Assembly: GCA_944324385.1 (NCBI GenBank)
Contig: CALUWD010000006.1
Coordinates: 24,289-88,288, forward strand
Direction of reading: 5' to 3'
From: Candidatus Gastranaerophilales bacterium
GTDB taxonomy: Bacteria > Cyanobacteriota > Vampirovibrionia > Gastranaerophilales > Gastranaerophilaceae
DNA length: 64,000 bases
The position numbers and the translations under genes are program-made. Of the stretch, positions 44,954-53,658 are shown one piece after another (position 1 is the first letter of the stretch; the number at the start of each line of letters is the position of its first letter). The notes under the pieces were generated by a model, which saw only the letters and a list, made by a program, of their open reading frames with translations, was not told the DNA's origin and did no database searches.

Positions 44954-45696
44954 AGGAATTTTTAGACAGACTTGTTAAAAAATACGAAACAAAAGACTTT
45001 ATAAAAGATGACCCTATCCGGTTTCCACACAGGTTTAAAGACAAAAATGATATTGAAATTGTAGCACTCATTTCGGCACTTTTTGCCTTTGGCAAGCGTG
45101 AGGCTTTTATACAAAAACTTGATTTTCTTTTTGATGTTATGCAAAATGAACCTTATAACTTTATTTGCGCTTTTGATAACAAAAATGAAAGTTTAAAAAA
45201 CTTTGTGTATAGATTTGTCAAGGGTTTTGACCTTATTTGTTTTTTTGAGTCTTTAAATAAATTATATTGTCGTGATAATTCCTCTATAGGTGAGTTGTTT
45301 TTTGAGGGCAAACAAAAAAAATGCATGCTTGAATATGCAAGTAATTATTTTTATTCATGCCTAAATTGCAAGCCGGAGCTTGGTTTTTGCCATTTATTTG
45401 CACGTCCTCAAAATGGTGGTGCAATGAAAAGAATGAATATGTTTTTAAGGTGGATGGTGCGAAAGGGTCCTGTAGATTTAGGAGTTTGGGATTTTATAAA
45501 GCCAGGTGAGCTTTTAATACCTCTTGATGTTCATGTGGGCAATGTTTCAAGGTCTTTAGGGCTGCTTGAAAGAAATGCAAATGATTATAAATCAGTCTTA
45601 GAATTGACTAAAAAATTAAGAGAATTTGATAGTAGTGACCCTGTAAAATATGACTTTGCCCTTTTTGGTGCAGGTGTAAATTCAAAAAATAAATAA
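44950..45696 (+). CDS. TIGR02757/DUF2400 family protein
   Basis: 248 residues of a conserved family of unknown function found in many anaerobes and Bacteroidetes. Family marks are DPIRFPHRF near residue 22, ISALFAFGKREAFIQKL, the MKRMNMFLRWMVRKGPVDLGVW block and LLIPLDVHVGNVSRSLGL. The fold may be helical and endonuclease III-like, which would suggest nucleic acid work; this is not shown here. Coupled to tadA by ATGA. Confidence 0.82.
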   Translation: MKEFLDRLVKKYETKDFIKDDPIRFPHRFKDKNDIEIVALISALFAFGKREAFIQKLDFLFDVMQNEPYNFICAFDNKNESLKNFVYRFVKGFDLICFFESLNKLYCRDNSSIGELFFEGKQKKCMLEYASNYFYSCLNCKPELGFCHLFARPQNGGAMKRMNMFLRWMVRKGPVDLGVWDFIKPGELLIPLDVHVGNVSRSLGLLERNANDYKSVLELTKKLREFDSSDPVKYDFALFGAGVNSKNK

Positions 45697-45782
45697 TTTA
45701 TAAATTTCATGGATTTGACTTATATTTGTATTAAAATATTAACAGGATAAAGTTAATGAACCGCATAATCTAAAAGGTTAAA

Positions 45783-47429
45783 ATGAAGTATTCTAAATAT
45801 TCTGTAGTTATAATTGGCAGTGGCGTTTCGGGTTTATACCTTGCGCTTAAAGTTGCTGAACAAAAGCATTTAAACGATGGAATACTTGTTATTACAAAGT
45901 CACAAATGAATATTTCATCCTCTGAGCTGGCTCAAGGCGGAATTGTTGCTGTTTTGCCACAAATTAATAAAAATGACTCTATAAGTTCTCATGTTAGCGA
46001 TACAATAAAAGCAGGCTGCGGGCTTAATGATTTCAATGCGGTTAAATTTATTTCGCAAAATTCATCTTGCGTAATTCAAGATTTAATAAATCAAGGGGTG
46101 AATTTTGATAAAACACCTGATGGCAAACTAAGTTTTGCGCTTGAAGCTGCACACAGTATCCCGAGGATTTTACATGTAAAGGATGCAACAGGTAAGGCAA
46201 TTGAGGATGTTCTGTGTGATAAAGTTTCAAAAACTCCTGAAATTGAAATTTATGAAAATACCAGTGCTATTGAGCTTTTAGTCGATAATTCAAATTCAGT
46301 AAAGGGTGTAATTGTCTACAACCGAGAAACAGATTCCTATGAAGCTGTGTATTCAAATGCAGTTGTTATTGCAACCGGTGGTGTGGGTCAACTATTTGCA
46401 CACACTACAAGCCCTGAAGTTGCAACAGGAGATGGAATTGCACTTGCGTATAGAGCAGGTGCTAAAGTAAAAAATATGGAATTTGTTCAATTTCACCCCA
46501 GTGCGCTAGCTGTAACAAATAAAACCACTATGCCGCTTGTGTCTGAGGCAGTACGAGGTGCAGGTGCAAAACTTTGCGATTCTCGCGGCAATTATTTTGC
46601 TAAAGATTTTGATGAGCGTGGAGAGTTGGCACCCAGAGATATCGTTGCCAGAGCTATATTTGCAACAATGTCTAAAAACAATGATGACAATGTATTTCTT
46701 GATATTTCACAAATGGGGATTGAATTTTTCAGAAATCGCTTCCCAAATATTTCAAAAAAATGCGAAGAAAACGGGGTGGACATTTCAGACGGTTTAATCC
46801 CTGTTGCGCCTGCTGCCCATTATTTTATGGGGGGTATTCAAACTAATATTTATGGAGAAACGACCATTGATAATTTGTACGCTATTGGTGAATGTTCTTG
46901 TAGTGGTTTCCATGGTGCAAACAGATTGGCGTCAAATTCATTGTTGGAATGCGCAGTAGGGGCTTATGAGCTTGCTAATGTTCTTTGTGAAAAAAATCTT
47001 GATCCTCCAAAAAACTTTGATGAAAAAGTAAAAAATATTTTAGAAAAATACGAGCAAGATTCTGAATCTGCTTGCGATTTTGAAGAATTAGATATTGAAG
47101 ATATTAAAAATAAAGTAAAAGATATCATGTGGGAATACGCAGGTATTGTTAGAAATAAAGAAAAATTAGCTATTGCAAAAAACAAATTGCAAATGTTATC
47201 ACAGGCAATCCATTCTGCAACTTGCGCCCATACGAGTGACTGTTACGAAGTTAAAAATATGATTCTTGTTTCCTCTTTGATAGTAGAAAGCGCTCTAAGT
47301 CGCGAAAATTCAATTGGTGCGCACTTTAGGGAAGATTTCCCGCAATGCAATGTTATTGAATCAAAAGAAAATAAGACAATAGAAACTGTTGATTTTGGAG
47401 TTGAAGATGGCAAAATTTTTGTTGAATGA
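45783..47429 (+). CDS. nadB: L-aspartate oxidase
   Basis: 548 residues; makes iminoaspartate for NAD. It has the FAD loop VVIIGSGVSGLYLAL, SSSELAQGGIV, the VQFHPSAL substrate block, RGAGAKL with ERGELAPRDIVARAI, and GANRLASNSLLE. In an anaerobe, fumarate is the likely electron acceptor. AAGG precedes the ATG. nadC overlaps its 3' end, but nadA is not in the window. Confidence 0.94.
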   Translation: MKYSKYSVVIIGSGVSGLYLALKVAEQKHLNDGILVITKSQMNISSSELAQGGIVAVLPQINKNDSISSHVSDTIKAGCGLNDFNAVKFISQNSSCVIQDLINQGVNFDKTPDGKLSFALEAAHSIPRILHVKDATGKAIEDVLCDKVSKTPEIEIYENTSAIELLVDNSNSVKGVIVYNRETDSYEAVYSNAVVIATGGVGQLFAHTTSPEVATGDGIALAYRAGAKVKNMEFVQFHPSALAVTNKTTMPLVSEAVRGAGAKLCDSRGNYFAKDFDERGELAPRDIVARAIFATMSKNNDDNVFLDISQMGIEFFRNRFPNISKKCEENGVDISDGLIPVAPAAHYFMGGIQTNIYGETTIDNLYAIGECSCSGFHGANRLASNSLLECAVGAYELANVLCEKNLDPPKNFDEKVKNILEKYEQDSESACDFEELDIEDIKNKVKDIMWEYAGIVRNKEKLAIAKNKLQMLSQAIHSATCAHTSDCYEVKNMILVSSLIVESALSRENSIGAHFREDFPQCNVIESKENKTIETVDFGVEDGKIFVE

Positions 47430-48270
47430 TTTTATGATTGAAGACCATGTAAAAAGCGCTTTGGCCGAAGATATAGGCTACGGTGATATTTCAACAGATT
47501 CTGTTTGTTATGCTCTTGATGATAGTGTAAAATTTGAGGTCTTTTTAACAACAAGAACAGATGGTGTTTTTTGCGGACGAGATGTTTTTGAAACGGTTTT
47601 TAGGGTTTTAGCGAAAGACAAAGTCAAGGTTGAATTTTATTTTAACGACGGTGATGAAATTAAAAAAGGTGATAAAATTGCTAAAATTTCAGGTCATCCA
47701 AGATATATTTTAACAGGCGAAAGACTTGCACTTAATTACACCCAAAGAATGAGCGGCATTGCTACATTTACAAGAAAATTTCAAAAAATTGCAGAGAAAT
47801 ATGGTGCAAGGGTCGTGGACACAAGAAAAAATACGCCAAACTTTAGAATTTTTGAAAAATACGCAGTAAAAGTTGGGGGCGGATATCTTCACAGGTTTAA
47901 TTTATGTGATTGTGTTATGTTGAAAGACAATCATATAGCGCTTTTAGGTGGTTCTATAAAAGATGCAGTAAAAAAAGTAAGAGATAATATTTCACATGCT
48001 CACAAAATTGAGGTTGAATGCGACAAGATTGCGCAAGTAAAAGAAGCTCTTGAAGCAGGTGCTGATATTATTATGCTTGATAATATGACACCTGAGCAGA
48101 TGAGTGAGTGTGTTAAGTTAATTGATAAAAAGGCTATAATTGAAGCAAGTGGCGGAGTTACACTTGATAGTGTTGAAGAAATCGCAAAAACAGGTGTGGA
48201 TATAATTTCAACAAGTGCAATAGTCGCTAAGGCGCCAACGCTCGATTTAGCATTTGATTATATCGACTAG
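47407..48270 (+). CDS. nadC: Nicotinate-nucleotide pyrophosphorylase (quinolinate phosphoribosyltransferase)
   Basis: 287 residues; converts quinolinate and PRPP to nicotinate mononucleotide. Family blocks ALAEDIGYGDISTD, LNYTQRMSGIAT, VDTRKNTPNFR, KVGGGYLHRFNL, IMLDNM and the glycine-rich EASGGVTLD are complete. ATG at 47407 follows GGAG; a TTG at 47389 is an upstream in-frame codon. It overlaps nadB by 23 bases and shares a CTAG stop palindrome with the next gene. Confidence 0.94.
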   Translation: MAKFLLNDFMIEDHVKSALAEDIGYGDISTDSVCYALDDSVKFEVFLTTRTDGVFCGRDVFETVFRVLAKDKVKVEFYFNDGDEIKKGDKIAKISGHPRYILTGERLALNYTQRMSGIATFTRKFQKIAEKYGARVVDTRKNTPNFRIFEKYAVKVGGGYLHRFNLCDCVMLKDNHIALLGGSIKDAVKKVRDNISHAHKIEVECDKIAQVKEALEAGADIIMLDNMTPEQMSECVKLIDKKAIIEASGGVTLDSVEEIAKTGVDIISTSAIVAKAPTLDLAFDYID

Positions 48271-49637
48271 TTTTCACCACTCATTTGTGATTTAAGTCTG
48301 TATGCAGCTGTTATTAGTATATCAATCGCAGGAGAGTATGGTGGCGAGTATGGCAGGTCAAGGTGTAATAAATCATCTACGGTAAAACCAGACTGAAGTG
48401 CTGAAGTTACTGTATTAATTCTTTTATTTACATCACCTGTACCTACTGCTTGTGCGCCAAGTATTTTGCCTGATTTTTTATCTGCAACCAATTTAAGTGT
48501 TATTGTTTCTGAATCTGGCATGTAACCTGCTTTATCTTTTTTTACAACAGTTGTGCAAATAGGGTGTAAATTGAATCTGTCTGCAATTTTTGTTGCATTT
48601 TCATAGTTTATCCCGGTGAGTGCAATGGTAAAATCAAAATATTTTGTAATTGCAGAGCCTAAAATCCCTTCAAAGCTTTCGTATTCGTTTGGTTCGCTTG
48701 AGATATTTATCCCAACAACGCGCCCTTCTTTGTTAGCTATATTGCCTAGCGAAATGTAGATTGGTCGTTTTGTCAGCATACATTTTTCTTCGGTGCAGTC
48801 GCCTGCTGCCCAAATATGTTCTATATTTGTTCTCATGTTGCTATCTACAACAATTCCGCCGGTTTTACCAATTTCAATCCCTGCTTCTTTTGCTAGTTCG
48901 CTGTTGGGTTTTACGCCGGATGCAATTACGCAAAAATCAGCTTCAACTTCAAGGCCGTTTTTTGTTATTAATTTTGAAAATTTGCCGTTTTTGTCTGCAA
49001 CAAACTCAACAACTTCTTCCATAAAATGCATATCGACCCACTGACCACTTTGTTCCATAATGCGATTTTTTATCATGTCGCTAAATTCACAGTCAAAAAC
49101 CCTCATTAGCCTTGAGCCATACTCTACAACTGTTGCATGGACTCCGTTTTGAACAAATGCTTCTAAAAGCTCAATGCCTATATAGCCGCCGCCAATTATT
49201 GCAACGCGTCTTGCCTTGTGCATTTCTTCTTTTATTTTTATGCCATCTTCAATGTGTCTTAAAAAATATACGCCATCAATGTTGACGTTTTTCACGTTTG
49301 GCACATATGGTTTTGCGCCTGTGCAAATTACAAGCTCGTCATAAAAAACTTCTTTATCGTTAATAATTACGCATTTTTTCTCGGGCATTATTTTCTGTGC
49401 TTTGTGCTCAAGGAAAATTTTAATTCCTTGTTTTTCAAATTCTTCGGGCGTTCTTACAATTAATTGATTTATATTTTTAACTGTTCCTTCAATAAAATAA
49501 GGTAGACCGCATGCACTGTATGAAATTAAATTTTCATCAGTGTATAATTCTATTTGATTTTCAGGATTTACCCTTTTTGCCTTCGCAGCTGTTTTTGGCC
49601 CCGCTGCACCGCCGCCGATTATAACTATTTTTTTCAT
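48267..49637 (-). CDS. CoA-disulfide reductase / NADH oxidase-type flavoprotein
   Basis: 456 residues. The FAD loop IIGGGAAGPKTAAKA, the single redox Cys in SACGLPYF (about 43), the NAD loop IIGGGYIGIELLEAF (about 150) and the C-terminal dimer domain with HLDLPYSPPYSPAID match the CoA-disulfide reductase, NADH oxidase and persulfide reductase group. The exact substrate cannot be separated by eye. It may protect against oxygen or polysulfide. Confidence 0.87.
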   Translation of the reverse strand: MKKIVIIGGGAAGPKTAAKAKRVNPENQIELYTDENLISYSACGLPYFIEGTVKNINQLIVRTPEEFEKQGIKIFLEHKAQKIMPEKKCVIINDKEVFYDELVICTGAKPYVPNVKNVNIDGVYFLRHIEDGIKIKEEMHKARRVAIIGGGYIGIELLEAFVQNGVHATVVEYGSRLMRVFDCEFSDMIKNRIMEQSGQWVDMHFMEEVVEFVADKNGKFSKLITKNGLEVEADFCVIASGVKPNSELAKEAGIEIGKTGGIVVDSNMRTNIEHIWAAGDCTEEKCMLTKRPIYISLGNIANKEGRVVGINISSEPNEYESFEGILGSAITKYFDFTIALTGINYENATKIADRFNLHPICTTVVKKDKAGYMPDSETITLKLVADKKSGKILGAQAVGTGDVNKRINTVTSALQSGFTVDDLLHLDLPYSPPYSPAIDILITAAYRLKSQMSGEN

Positions 49638-49666
49638 GCTAATATAATGTGGGAGATTAACATATA

Positions 49667-50212
49667 ATGCAACTTACAGGTGGGCAATTTAAAGGTAGAA
49701 AAATAAATACTCCAAAAGGTGTTAGACCAACTTTGTCAATTGTTAGGGAAAGTGTTTTTAATATTCTTTACTCGCATTTTGGTACTTTTGGCGACATGAA
49801 TTTTCTTGATATGTTTCTAGGAAGCGGAATCATGACTTTTGAGGCACTATCACGTGGCTTTAAAACTGTATCTTGTGAAATTAATCCCACGGTAATAACT
49901 TGCGCAACTAAAAATGCAAGGGAATTAAATTCTTCAGTAAAAATAATAAAAGCAGACTGCCTCAAATATGCAACAAAAATCAATGAAAAATTTAGTGTGA
50001 TTTATGCTGATCCACCTTGGGATTATTCATATTTGCAAATTTTTCAAACAGCTTCAGAACTTTTGTTGCAAGATGGAATTTTAATTGCTGAATGCGATAA
50101 AAAGAAAAAGCCCGATGTGCTTTTCGAACTTGGGAAAGTCAACACATTGGAGCTTTTTAGGGAAAAAAATTATGGTCGTTGTTGTCTTTTGTTTGTCAAA
50201 TTAAACCGATGA
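49667..50212 (+). CDS. rsmD: 16S rRNA guanine(966)-N2 methyltransferase
   Basis: 181 residues. The N-terminal GGQFKGRKINTPKGVRPT, the SAM motif LDMFLGSGIMTFEALSRG and the catalytic DPPWDY are typical of RsmD. GGGAG precedes the ATG. The 3' end overlaps the convergent EF-hand gene by 12 bases. Confidence 0.93.
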   Translation: MQLTGGQFKGRKINTPKGVRPTLSIVRESVFNILYSHFGTFGDMNFLDMFLGSGIMTFEALSRGFKTVSCEINPTVITCATKNARELNSSVKIIKADCLKYATKINEKFSVIYADPPWDYSYLQIFQTASELLLQDGILIAECDKKKKPDVLFELGKVNTLELFREKNYGRCCLLFVKLNR

Positions 50213-50707
50213 TGAGTCATAGTCACTATTATCAACGTAATTTGAAATATTTGTAGCTTGGAATTTTGGATAGTTTTCTTCCATTTCTTCCATTTCTTCT
50301 TCCATGCCATATGCTGCAATTTCTTGATTTGTGACTCTGCCATCGCCATCTTTATCGATTTCTTGAAAATTGTTCAGCACTTCTTCTAAAGTTGAACTTG
50401 CGTTGCCACTATAGCAAAGTTGCATTAATTCTTCATAGCTTAAGCCTTTTTGCGAAAGCTGATTTGTATATTGTTGCAAGTCTGTTGCGCTGATTTTTCC
50501 ATCTCCATCAGCGTCAATGTTTGAAAAATTTTGTGTAAGGTAACTTTGAAAACTTGCATTTATGTTATTTTTGTTAACTTCATCGGAGGGATTAATAATT
50601 TGTTCAAGTGTCAAACCACCCGATGCGCCTGCACTAAGTACAGCGAAATTGTTTGTAAGTCCGTATATAGCTTGCGCCATTAATCCTTGACCACTTAATT
50701 TACTCAT
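50201..50707 (-). CDS. Protein with paired EF-hands
   Basis: 168 residues, no signal peptide. Two canonical calcium loops, DADGDGKISATD (about 77) and DKDGDGRVTNQE (about 120), are spaced as an EF-hand pair. The C-terminus is Glu-rich (MEEEMEEMEE). The N-terminus is Gly-rich and hydrophobic (NFAVLSAGASGG). Likely a calcium-binding protein of unknown partner. GAGG precedes the ATG. Confidence 0.82.
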   Translation of the reverse strand: MSKLSGQGLMAQAIYGLTNNFAVLSAGASGGLTLEQIINPSDEVNKNNINASFQSYLTQNFSNIDADGDGKISATDLQQYTNQLSQKGLSYEELMQLCYSGNASSTLEEVLNNFQEIDKDGDGRVTNQEIAAYGMEEEMEEMEENYPKFQATNISNYVDNSDYDSSSV

Positions 50708-50785
50708 AATCTAACCTCATTTTATAACTAAATACAAATTTAATGATTTTTTAAAAAAAGAAAACAACCTTTTGTATGAAATAAC

Positions 50786-50814
50786 TTGTTTGAAATTTTT
50801 ATAGGGTGTAAAAT
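50786..50814 (+). promoter_or_regulatory. Promoter of the small zinc-ribbon gene, leaderless layout
   Basis: -35 TTGTTT (50786-50791), 17-base spacer, -10 TAAAAT (50809-50814), six bases to ATG at 50821. It supports the 58-residue frame as a real gene. Confidence 0.5.
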
Positions 50815-50820
50815 TTTCTT

Positions 50821-50997
50821 ATGGCTGAAAAAAGACAATTTTTAGGAATTATTTTTGAGTGCTGCAATGTCTATGGCAGAATTTACAAAAACAAAGAGGG
50901 CACAGCTTATGTTGGTAAGTGCCCACGTTGTTTAAAGACAGTAGTTGTAAGAGTTGGGGAAGGGGGAACAAACAATAGATTTTTCAAAGCGCACTAA
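50821..50997 (+). CDS. Small zinc-ribbon-like protein
   Basis: 58 residues read from the DNA, too short for most size cut-offs: MAEKRQFLGIIFECCNVYGR, then a Lys-rich turn, then GKCPRCLKTVVVRVGEGGTN and the tail NRFFKAH. The paired cysteines (CC near 14 and CPRC near 34) could bind one zinc or iron. I recall similar short proteins in other phyla, function unknown. The promoter fits the leaderless layout, and its stop shares CTAA with the convergent gene. Confidence 0.75.
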   Translation: MAEKRQFLGIIFECCNVYGRIYKNKEGTAYVGKCPRCLKTVVVRVGEGGTNNRFFKAH

Positions 50998-51662
50998 AGG
51001 TTTTCAAGCTCCTCTTGTGTGTAAAATTGTATATTTCCGTTTTCATCTTTTATGATTTCGTTGTTTTCATCCAATTTCATTTTTGGTAATATAACTGAAC
51101 CGCTTACTATATCAGGGTTTTCAATGTTATTTAGCCTGCACAATTCTGCAAGGTATTGATTGTAATTTTCGCTGTATAGCTCAACTCCATCCACATGGTT
51201 TTGAATTGTTCTAGATAGGCAGTCATCAACACCTGTACCCCAAGGCTGAATTGTTACCTTTTCATAAATTTCATCAATTGATTTTTTTTCTTGCTTTACA
51301 TTTTCTGTGTTATACTCTTGTGCTGAATCATAAATTGCACCCATTAGCGAACTTAGCTCTTTTTTATCTAGCTTGCGATCGCCCAAGTCCGCATCAGCGA
51401 GCCTTACAAATGTTTCTTTTTCATCTTCTTTTAGATATCCATTATCTACCGCTTTTTGCGCTAATTCATCAGCATCAACAGTGTTTTTGTTGTTTAAAAG
51501 TTTTTCTTCGTAATGCTCAATAAAACTTTCCTTGCTTGAGAAAATGTTTTCATCGTTATTTACTTTTTCGTTGTTAAAAAAGTCTGCTGATTTTTTCTTG
51601 AAACTTTCTTTGTCTATGTTTAGCCCTGAAAGTCTTGTGTTGTAATTGTATTGTGAACCCAT
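50994..51662 (-). CDS. EF-hand-like protein with LysM-like C-terminal part
   Basis: 222 residues, charged, no signal peptide. A degenerate calcium loop DADLGDRKLDKKEL lies near residue 89. From about 145 to 200 the pattern DDCLSRTIQNHVDG, YLAELCRLNNIENPD, GSVILPKMK resembles a LysM domain, which binds peptidoglycan sugars. The C-terminus is acidic. Family unknown. GGAAGG precedes the ATG. Confidence 0.75.
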   Translation of the reverse strand: MGSQYNYNTRLSGLNIDKESFKKKSADFFNNEKVNNDENIFSSKESFIEHYEEKLLNNKNTVDADELAQKAVDNGYLKEDEKETFVRLADADLGDRKLDKKELSSLMGAIYDSAQEYNTENVKQEKKSIDEIYEKVTIQPWGTGVDDCLSRTIQNHVDGVELYSENYNQYLAELCRLNNIENPDIVSGSVILPKMKLDENNEIIKDENGNIQFYTQEELENL

Positions 51663-51730
51663 TTTACCTTCCTTTTTTTAATGGTTACGGCAAAATGTTA
51701 GTTATTCTTTATAGTTTGTAACAAAATGTA

Positions 51731-51757
51731 AAAAGCACCCCAAAAAGATGGGGTGCT
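51731..51757 (-). terminator. Terminator after gatA
   Basis: AGCACCCC (51734-51741) pairs with GGGGTGCT (51750-51757) around an eight-base loop; on the minus strand it is followed by TTTT. It lies 20 bases after the gatA stop. Confidence 0.85.
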
Positions 51758-51776
51758 TAGTATGCTAAAATTTTGG

Positions 51777-53213
51777 TTATTTTATAGCCTGTTCAAGATT
51801 GTATGCCGCTCTTAAAACGGTTGCCTCATCAAGGTTTTTACCAATAATTTGCAAGCCTATTGGCATTTTTTCGCTATCAAAACCACAAGGAGTACTAAGA
51901 GCTGGCGCGCCTATTAAGTTTGCGCTAATTGTTGCAATGTCTGTTAGATACATTGCAAGCGGATCTTCGTTTCTTGAACCTAAATCAAAAGCCGTTGTAG
52001 GGCAGGTTGGTGAAATTAAAACATCAACATCTTCAAAAACTTTATCAAAATCATTTTTTACAAGTCTTCTTAACTGTTGAGCTTTTTTGTAATAAGCATC
52101 GTAGTAACCGCTTGATAAGGCATATGTTCCAAGCATTATACGTCTTTTAACCTCATCACCAAAGCCTTCGGCACGAGTTTTAGTGTACATTTCTAAAAGA
52201 TTTTGCGCATCTTTTGTTCTGTGTCCGTATCTTACGCCGTCAAAACGAGCTAAGTTTGAACTAGCTTCTGCTGTTGCAACAATGTAGTAAATTCCAATTG
52301 AATACTTTAAAAGCGGAAGAGATACCTCTTTTATTGTTGCACCAAGTTTTTTATATGTTTCAATGGCGTCTTGAACTGATTTTCTTACATCATCATTTAC
52401 ACCTTCGGCTAAAAGTTCTTTTATAACTCCGATTTTTAAACCTTTTACATCATTTTTAAGGGTTTTTGTAACATCATCAACTTCCATTTTTAAAGAAGTT
52501 GAGTCCTTTTCATCCCATCCTGCAATAGCCATGTAAAGATTTGCAATATCTTCCACACATCTGCCAAATGGACCTATTTGATCTAAAGATGAGGCAAAGG
52601 CAATTAAGCCATAGCGAGAAACCCTGCCATATGTTGGTTTAAAGCCGTTTATACCGCAAAAACTTGCAGGCAATCTGATACTTCCGCCAGTATCTGAGCC
52701 CAATGAAACAGTAGCTTCATAAGATGCAACAGATGCTGCAGAGCCACCTGATGAGCCTCCGGGGACTTTATTTAAATTAAGCGGATTTCTAACAATTTTA
52801 AAAGCAGAGTTTTCATTACTTGAACCCATTGCAAACTCATCCAAGTTTGCTTTACCAATGATTGGTACAAGATTTTCTTTTAGTTTTTTTGTGACAGTTG
52901 CATCAAATGGTGATACAAAATTTTCAAGGATTTTTGAACTTGCTGTTGTTTTAGAACCAATCATGTTCATATTATCTTTAAGTGCAAGAGGGATGCCCGC
53001 CATAAGGGGTATTTCTTCTCCTTTTGCAATTTTTTCATCAACTTTTTTTGCCGTTTCAATTGCTTGTTCTTTTGTAAGCGAATTGTATGCACCTATTTTT
53101 TCGTCAAGATTTTCGATTTGCTTATATGTTTCTTGAACTAATTCCAGTGCGCTTATTTCTTTGCTTAACAGTGCTTTTCTTTGTTCAACTGCTGTTTTTT
53201 TCAATAATTCCAT
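51777..53213 (-). CDS. gatA: Glu-tRNA(Gln)/Asp-tRNA(Asn) amidotransferase subunit A
   Basis: 478 residues of the amidase signature family, which frees ammonia from glutamine to correct misacylated tRNA. The Lys-Ser-Ser triad lies in ALKDNM (about 78), GGSSGGSAA (about 153) and GSDTGGSIR (about 177). GatB and GatC are not in the window. GGAGC before the ATG is the ribosome binding site. It diverges from yraN. Confidence 0.95.
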   Translation of the reverse strand: MELLKKTAVEQRKALLSKEISALELVQETYKQIENLDEKIGAYNSLTKEQAIETAKKVDEKIAKGEEIPLMAGIPLALKDNMNMIGSKTTASSKILENFVSPFDATVTKKLKENLVPIIGKANLDEFAMGSSNENSAFKIVRNPLNLNKVPGGSSGGSAASVASYEATVSLGSDTGGSIRLPASFCGINGFKPTYGRVSRYGLIAFASSLDQIGPFGRCVEDIANLYMAIAGWDEKDSTSLKMEVDDVTKTLKNDVKGLKIGVIKELLAEGVNDDVRKSVQDAIETYKKLGATIKEVSLPLLKYSIGIYYIVATAEASSNLARFDGVRYGHRTKDAQNLLEMYTKTRAEGFGDEVKRRIMLGTYALSSGYYDAYYKKAQQLRRLVKNDFDKVFEDVDVLISPTCPTTAFDLGSRNEDPLAMYLTDIATISANLIGAPALSTPCGFDSEKMPIGLQIIGKNLDEATVLRAAYNLEQAIK

Positions 53214-53218
53214 CGGCT

Positions 53219-53247
53219 TTGTGCTCCACTTAACTTTGTATTACAAT
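53219..53247 (+). promoter_or_regulatory. Promoter of yraN, leaderless layout
   Basis: -35 TTGTGC (53219-53224), 17-base spacer, -10 TACAAT (53242-53247), six bases to ATG at 53254. It starts inside the 5' region of the divergent gatA. Confidence 0.5.
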
Positions 53248-53253
53248 TATTTT

Positions 53254-53595
53254 ATGTCAAACAAAGTTAAAGGTAAACTGGGCGAAAAATTAGCAAAAGA
53301 TTTTCTTTTGAGTAAAGGTTTTGAGATACTTGAAACGAATTTTCACTATTCGCGCTACTCAGAGGTTGACATAATAGCATATAAAAGTGGTATAATTTAT
53401 TTTGTCGAAGTAAAATATAGAACAACAAATTTTTTTGGCATGCCTTTTGAAGCAATAACAAAATCTAAACTTGAAAAAATAAAAGCATGTGCACAGTATT
53501 ATCTAAGCAATACAAATAAAAAATTTAAATCTTATAAAATAAGCGCGATTTCAATTTTAAATTCTAAAATTGATTTTATTGAAAGCGTATATTAA
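53254..53595 (+). CDS. YraN/UPF0102 family nuclease-fold protein
   Basis: 113 residues. The family opening KGKLGEKLAKDFLLSKGFEILE leads to the nuclease-like residues Glu and Asp in YSEVDIIA and Glu-x-Lys in YFVEVKYRT, as in Holliday-junction resolvases; activity in this family is not proven. The in-frame region from 53161 to 53253 lies ahead of the promoter and is not translated. Confidence 0.88.
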   Translation: MSNKVKGKLGEKLAKDFLLSKGFEILETNFHYSRYSEVDIIAYKSGIIYFVEVKYRTTNFFGMPFEAITKSKLEKIKACAQYYLSNTNKKFKSYKISAISILNSKIDFIESVY

Positions 53596-53658
53596 CTAAC
53601 TAGCAAAATATTTTATCTTCGCGTTTTGTACAACTTGTCTGGAGCAAAGGTAATTATA

